Source of the DNA: an uncultured Bacteroidota bacterium
GTDB lineage: Bacteria > Bacteroidota > Bacteroidia > NS11-12g > UBA955
Length of the DNA stretch: 7,750 nucleotides
Direction of reading: 5' to 3'
Assembly (NCBI GenBank): GCA_903953615.1
Contig: CAJBKH010000248.1
Location: 1 to 7,750, forward strand
The notes below the pieces were generated by a model that was not told where the DNA came from, searched no databases, and saw only the letters and a list, made by a program, of their open reading frames with translations. Numbering within the stretch: the stretch's first letter is position 1; every line of letters begins with the position of its first letter. Shown here in pieces: positions 6,899 through 7,750 of this stretch. Both the position numbers and the translations under genes were made by a program.

Positions 6899-7750
6899 AA
6901 CATAAATTTGGATTTTACTTGTTGGGTGCTAACACCAACTTGTGTGACACCAAAATCAAATCCATCGTGCAAGGCATAAGCCCCATATTCACCTTTTTTA
7001 TTGATAGCAATAAATCCCACTTGAATATTTTTTGTATCGCGTGGTGTTTTTGCTTTAATGCGCTCTACTGCTTTTTTACAAGCTTGCTCGGGCGAGTAAC
7101 CTTGACGCATGAATTCAACTACTAAAAAACTACCACAGATGCGAATTACCTCTTCGCCCTGACCTGTTGCAGTAGAGGCACCTACTTCATTATCGACATA
7201 TAAACCCGCTCCAATAATAGGTGAATCTCCTACCCTACCGCGCATTTTAAATCCCATGCCGCTGGTCGTACAGGCACCACTCAAATTACCTTCCGCATCA
7301 ATGGCTATCATACCAATGGTATCGTGATTGAACTCACCTGACTCCATAGGATCGGGCATGCGTGGACCCTTTTGTTTTTCGATGTTCATAATGGGTTTGT
7401 ACTCGCTTTTTTTCAACCATTCATCATAAGCTTTTTGAGCATGGTCGCTCAATATTTCTTTTTCTAGTAATGCACCTTGCGATACCGCAAATTCTTGCGC
7501 ACCTTGTCCAACCAACATCACATGCGGTGTTTTTTCCATCACCAATCTAGCAGTATGAATAGGACTCTTAATGCGCTCCAAGGCTGCCACCGAACCAATC
7601 TCACATCGGTGGTTCATGATACTAGCATCGAGGGTTACATGCCCTTCGCGGTCGGGGTTGGCACCCAAACCCACACAGCAATTACCCCAATCATTTTCGC
7701 TTACTTGCACGCCTGCTTCAACGGCATCGAGTGCAGTACCTTTGGCTTCT
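6895..7750 (-). CDS. Glycosylasparaginase, N4-(beta-N-acetylglucosaminyl)-L-asparaginase (5' end outside window)
   Basis: This Ntn hydrolase cleaves the GlcNAc-Asn bond of glycoasparagines, releasing aspartate and an amino sugar. The visible 284 residues start inside the alpha chain (GTALDAVEAG, then DREGHVTLDASIMN, EIGSVAALERIKSPI, EKTPHVMLVGQGA). The chain break and nucleophile are in HDTIGM: the Thr codon is 7318-7320, where self-cleavage would expose the catalytic threonine. The beta chain has TSGMGFKMRGRVGDSPIIGAG and GASTATGQGEE, covering the substrate-binding Arg and Asp (GRVGD) and the ATG-x-G loop known from human and Elizabethkingia enzymes. A GTG at 7708-7710 is not the start, because the frame and the homology continue to the right edge; roughly 30-60 N-terminal residues, including any signal peptide, should lie outside. 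Bacterial relatives are often periplasmic. Its TGA overlaps the cutC ATG. Plain isoaspartyl peptidase/L-asparaginase is less likely given the GRVGDSPI/GAG pattern. Confidence 0.92.
   Translation of the reverse strand, partial: EAKGTALDAVEAGVQVSENDWGNCCVGLGANPDREGHVTLDASIMNHRCEIGSVAALERIKSPIHTARLVMEKTPHVMLVGQGAQEFAVSQGALLEKEILSDHAQKAYDEWLKKSEYKPIMNIEKQKGPRMPDPMESGEFNHDTIGMIAIDAEGNLSGACTTSGMGFKMRGRVGDSPIIGAGLYVDNEVGASTATGQGEEVIRICGSFLVVEFMRQGYSPEQACKKAVERIKAKTPRDTKNIQVGFIAINKKGEYGAYALHDGFDFGVTQVGVSTQQVKSKFML

Noticed and set aside
6895..7710. GTG at 7708-7710 as the start of the asparaginase gene
   Set aside because: The frame stays open to 7750 and the upstream residues (GTALDAVEAG) match the family, so the true start is beyond the window.

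Overview
The window reads as a Bacteroidota chromosome, probably Chitinophagales or Sphingobacteriia-like. The evidence is moderately low GC, Shine-Dalgarno-poor starts, a very large secreted protein built of PA14 and CHU_C-associated-type Ig-like repeats, and a glycosylasparaginase-CutC gene pair. All three genes recognised lie on the minus strand, so the window is transcribed right to left. The organism assignment is inference from protein style; no rRNA or tRNA is present.

Positions 1-5315 hold one uninterrupted reading frame for a giant exported protein. At least 1771 residues are visible, and the gene's 3' end lies beyond the left edge. From N to C terminus it has a signal peptide, a FlgD-type Ig-like module, a long beta-rich NHL/propeller-like region, a PA14 domain, an unrecognised beta-rich domain, and a tandem array of 72-73-residue two-cysteine Ig-like repeats. 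The array spans eight complete units plus the start of a ninth. The units nearest the missing C terminus are almost identical at DNA level and show a mosaic with a 432-bp double-unit period. The units nearer the PA14 side are much more diverged.

Positions 5316-6184 are a long AT-rich gap with no convincing gene. It carries several palindromes, a short direct repeat, a possible weak bidirectional terminator, and a heptamer repeat (ACTGCYT) that runs into the 3' end of the next gene.

Positions 6185-7750 hold a two-gene leftward operon. A glycosylasparaginase (N4-(beta-N-acetylglucosaminyl)-L-asparaginase, an Ntn hydrolase), cut by the right edge, is followed by cutC. The stop and start overlap as ATGA. 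This CutC lacks both cysteines proposed to bind copper in human CutC. Its tight coupling to a glycan-linkage hydrolase points to a role in glycan or glycopeptide metabolism rather than copper handling. I found no mobile element, CRISPR array or defence system.
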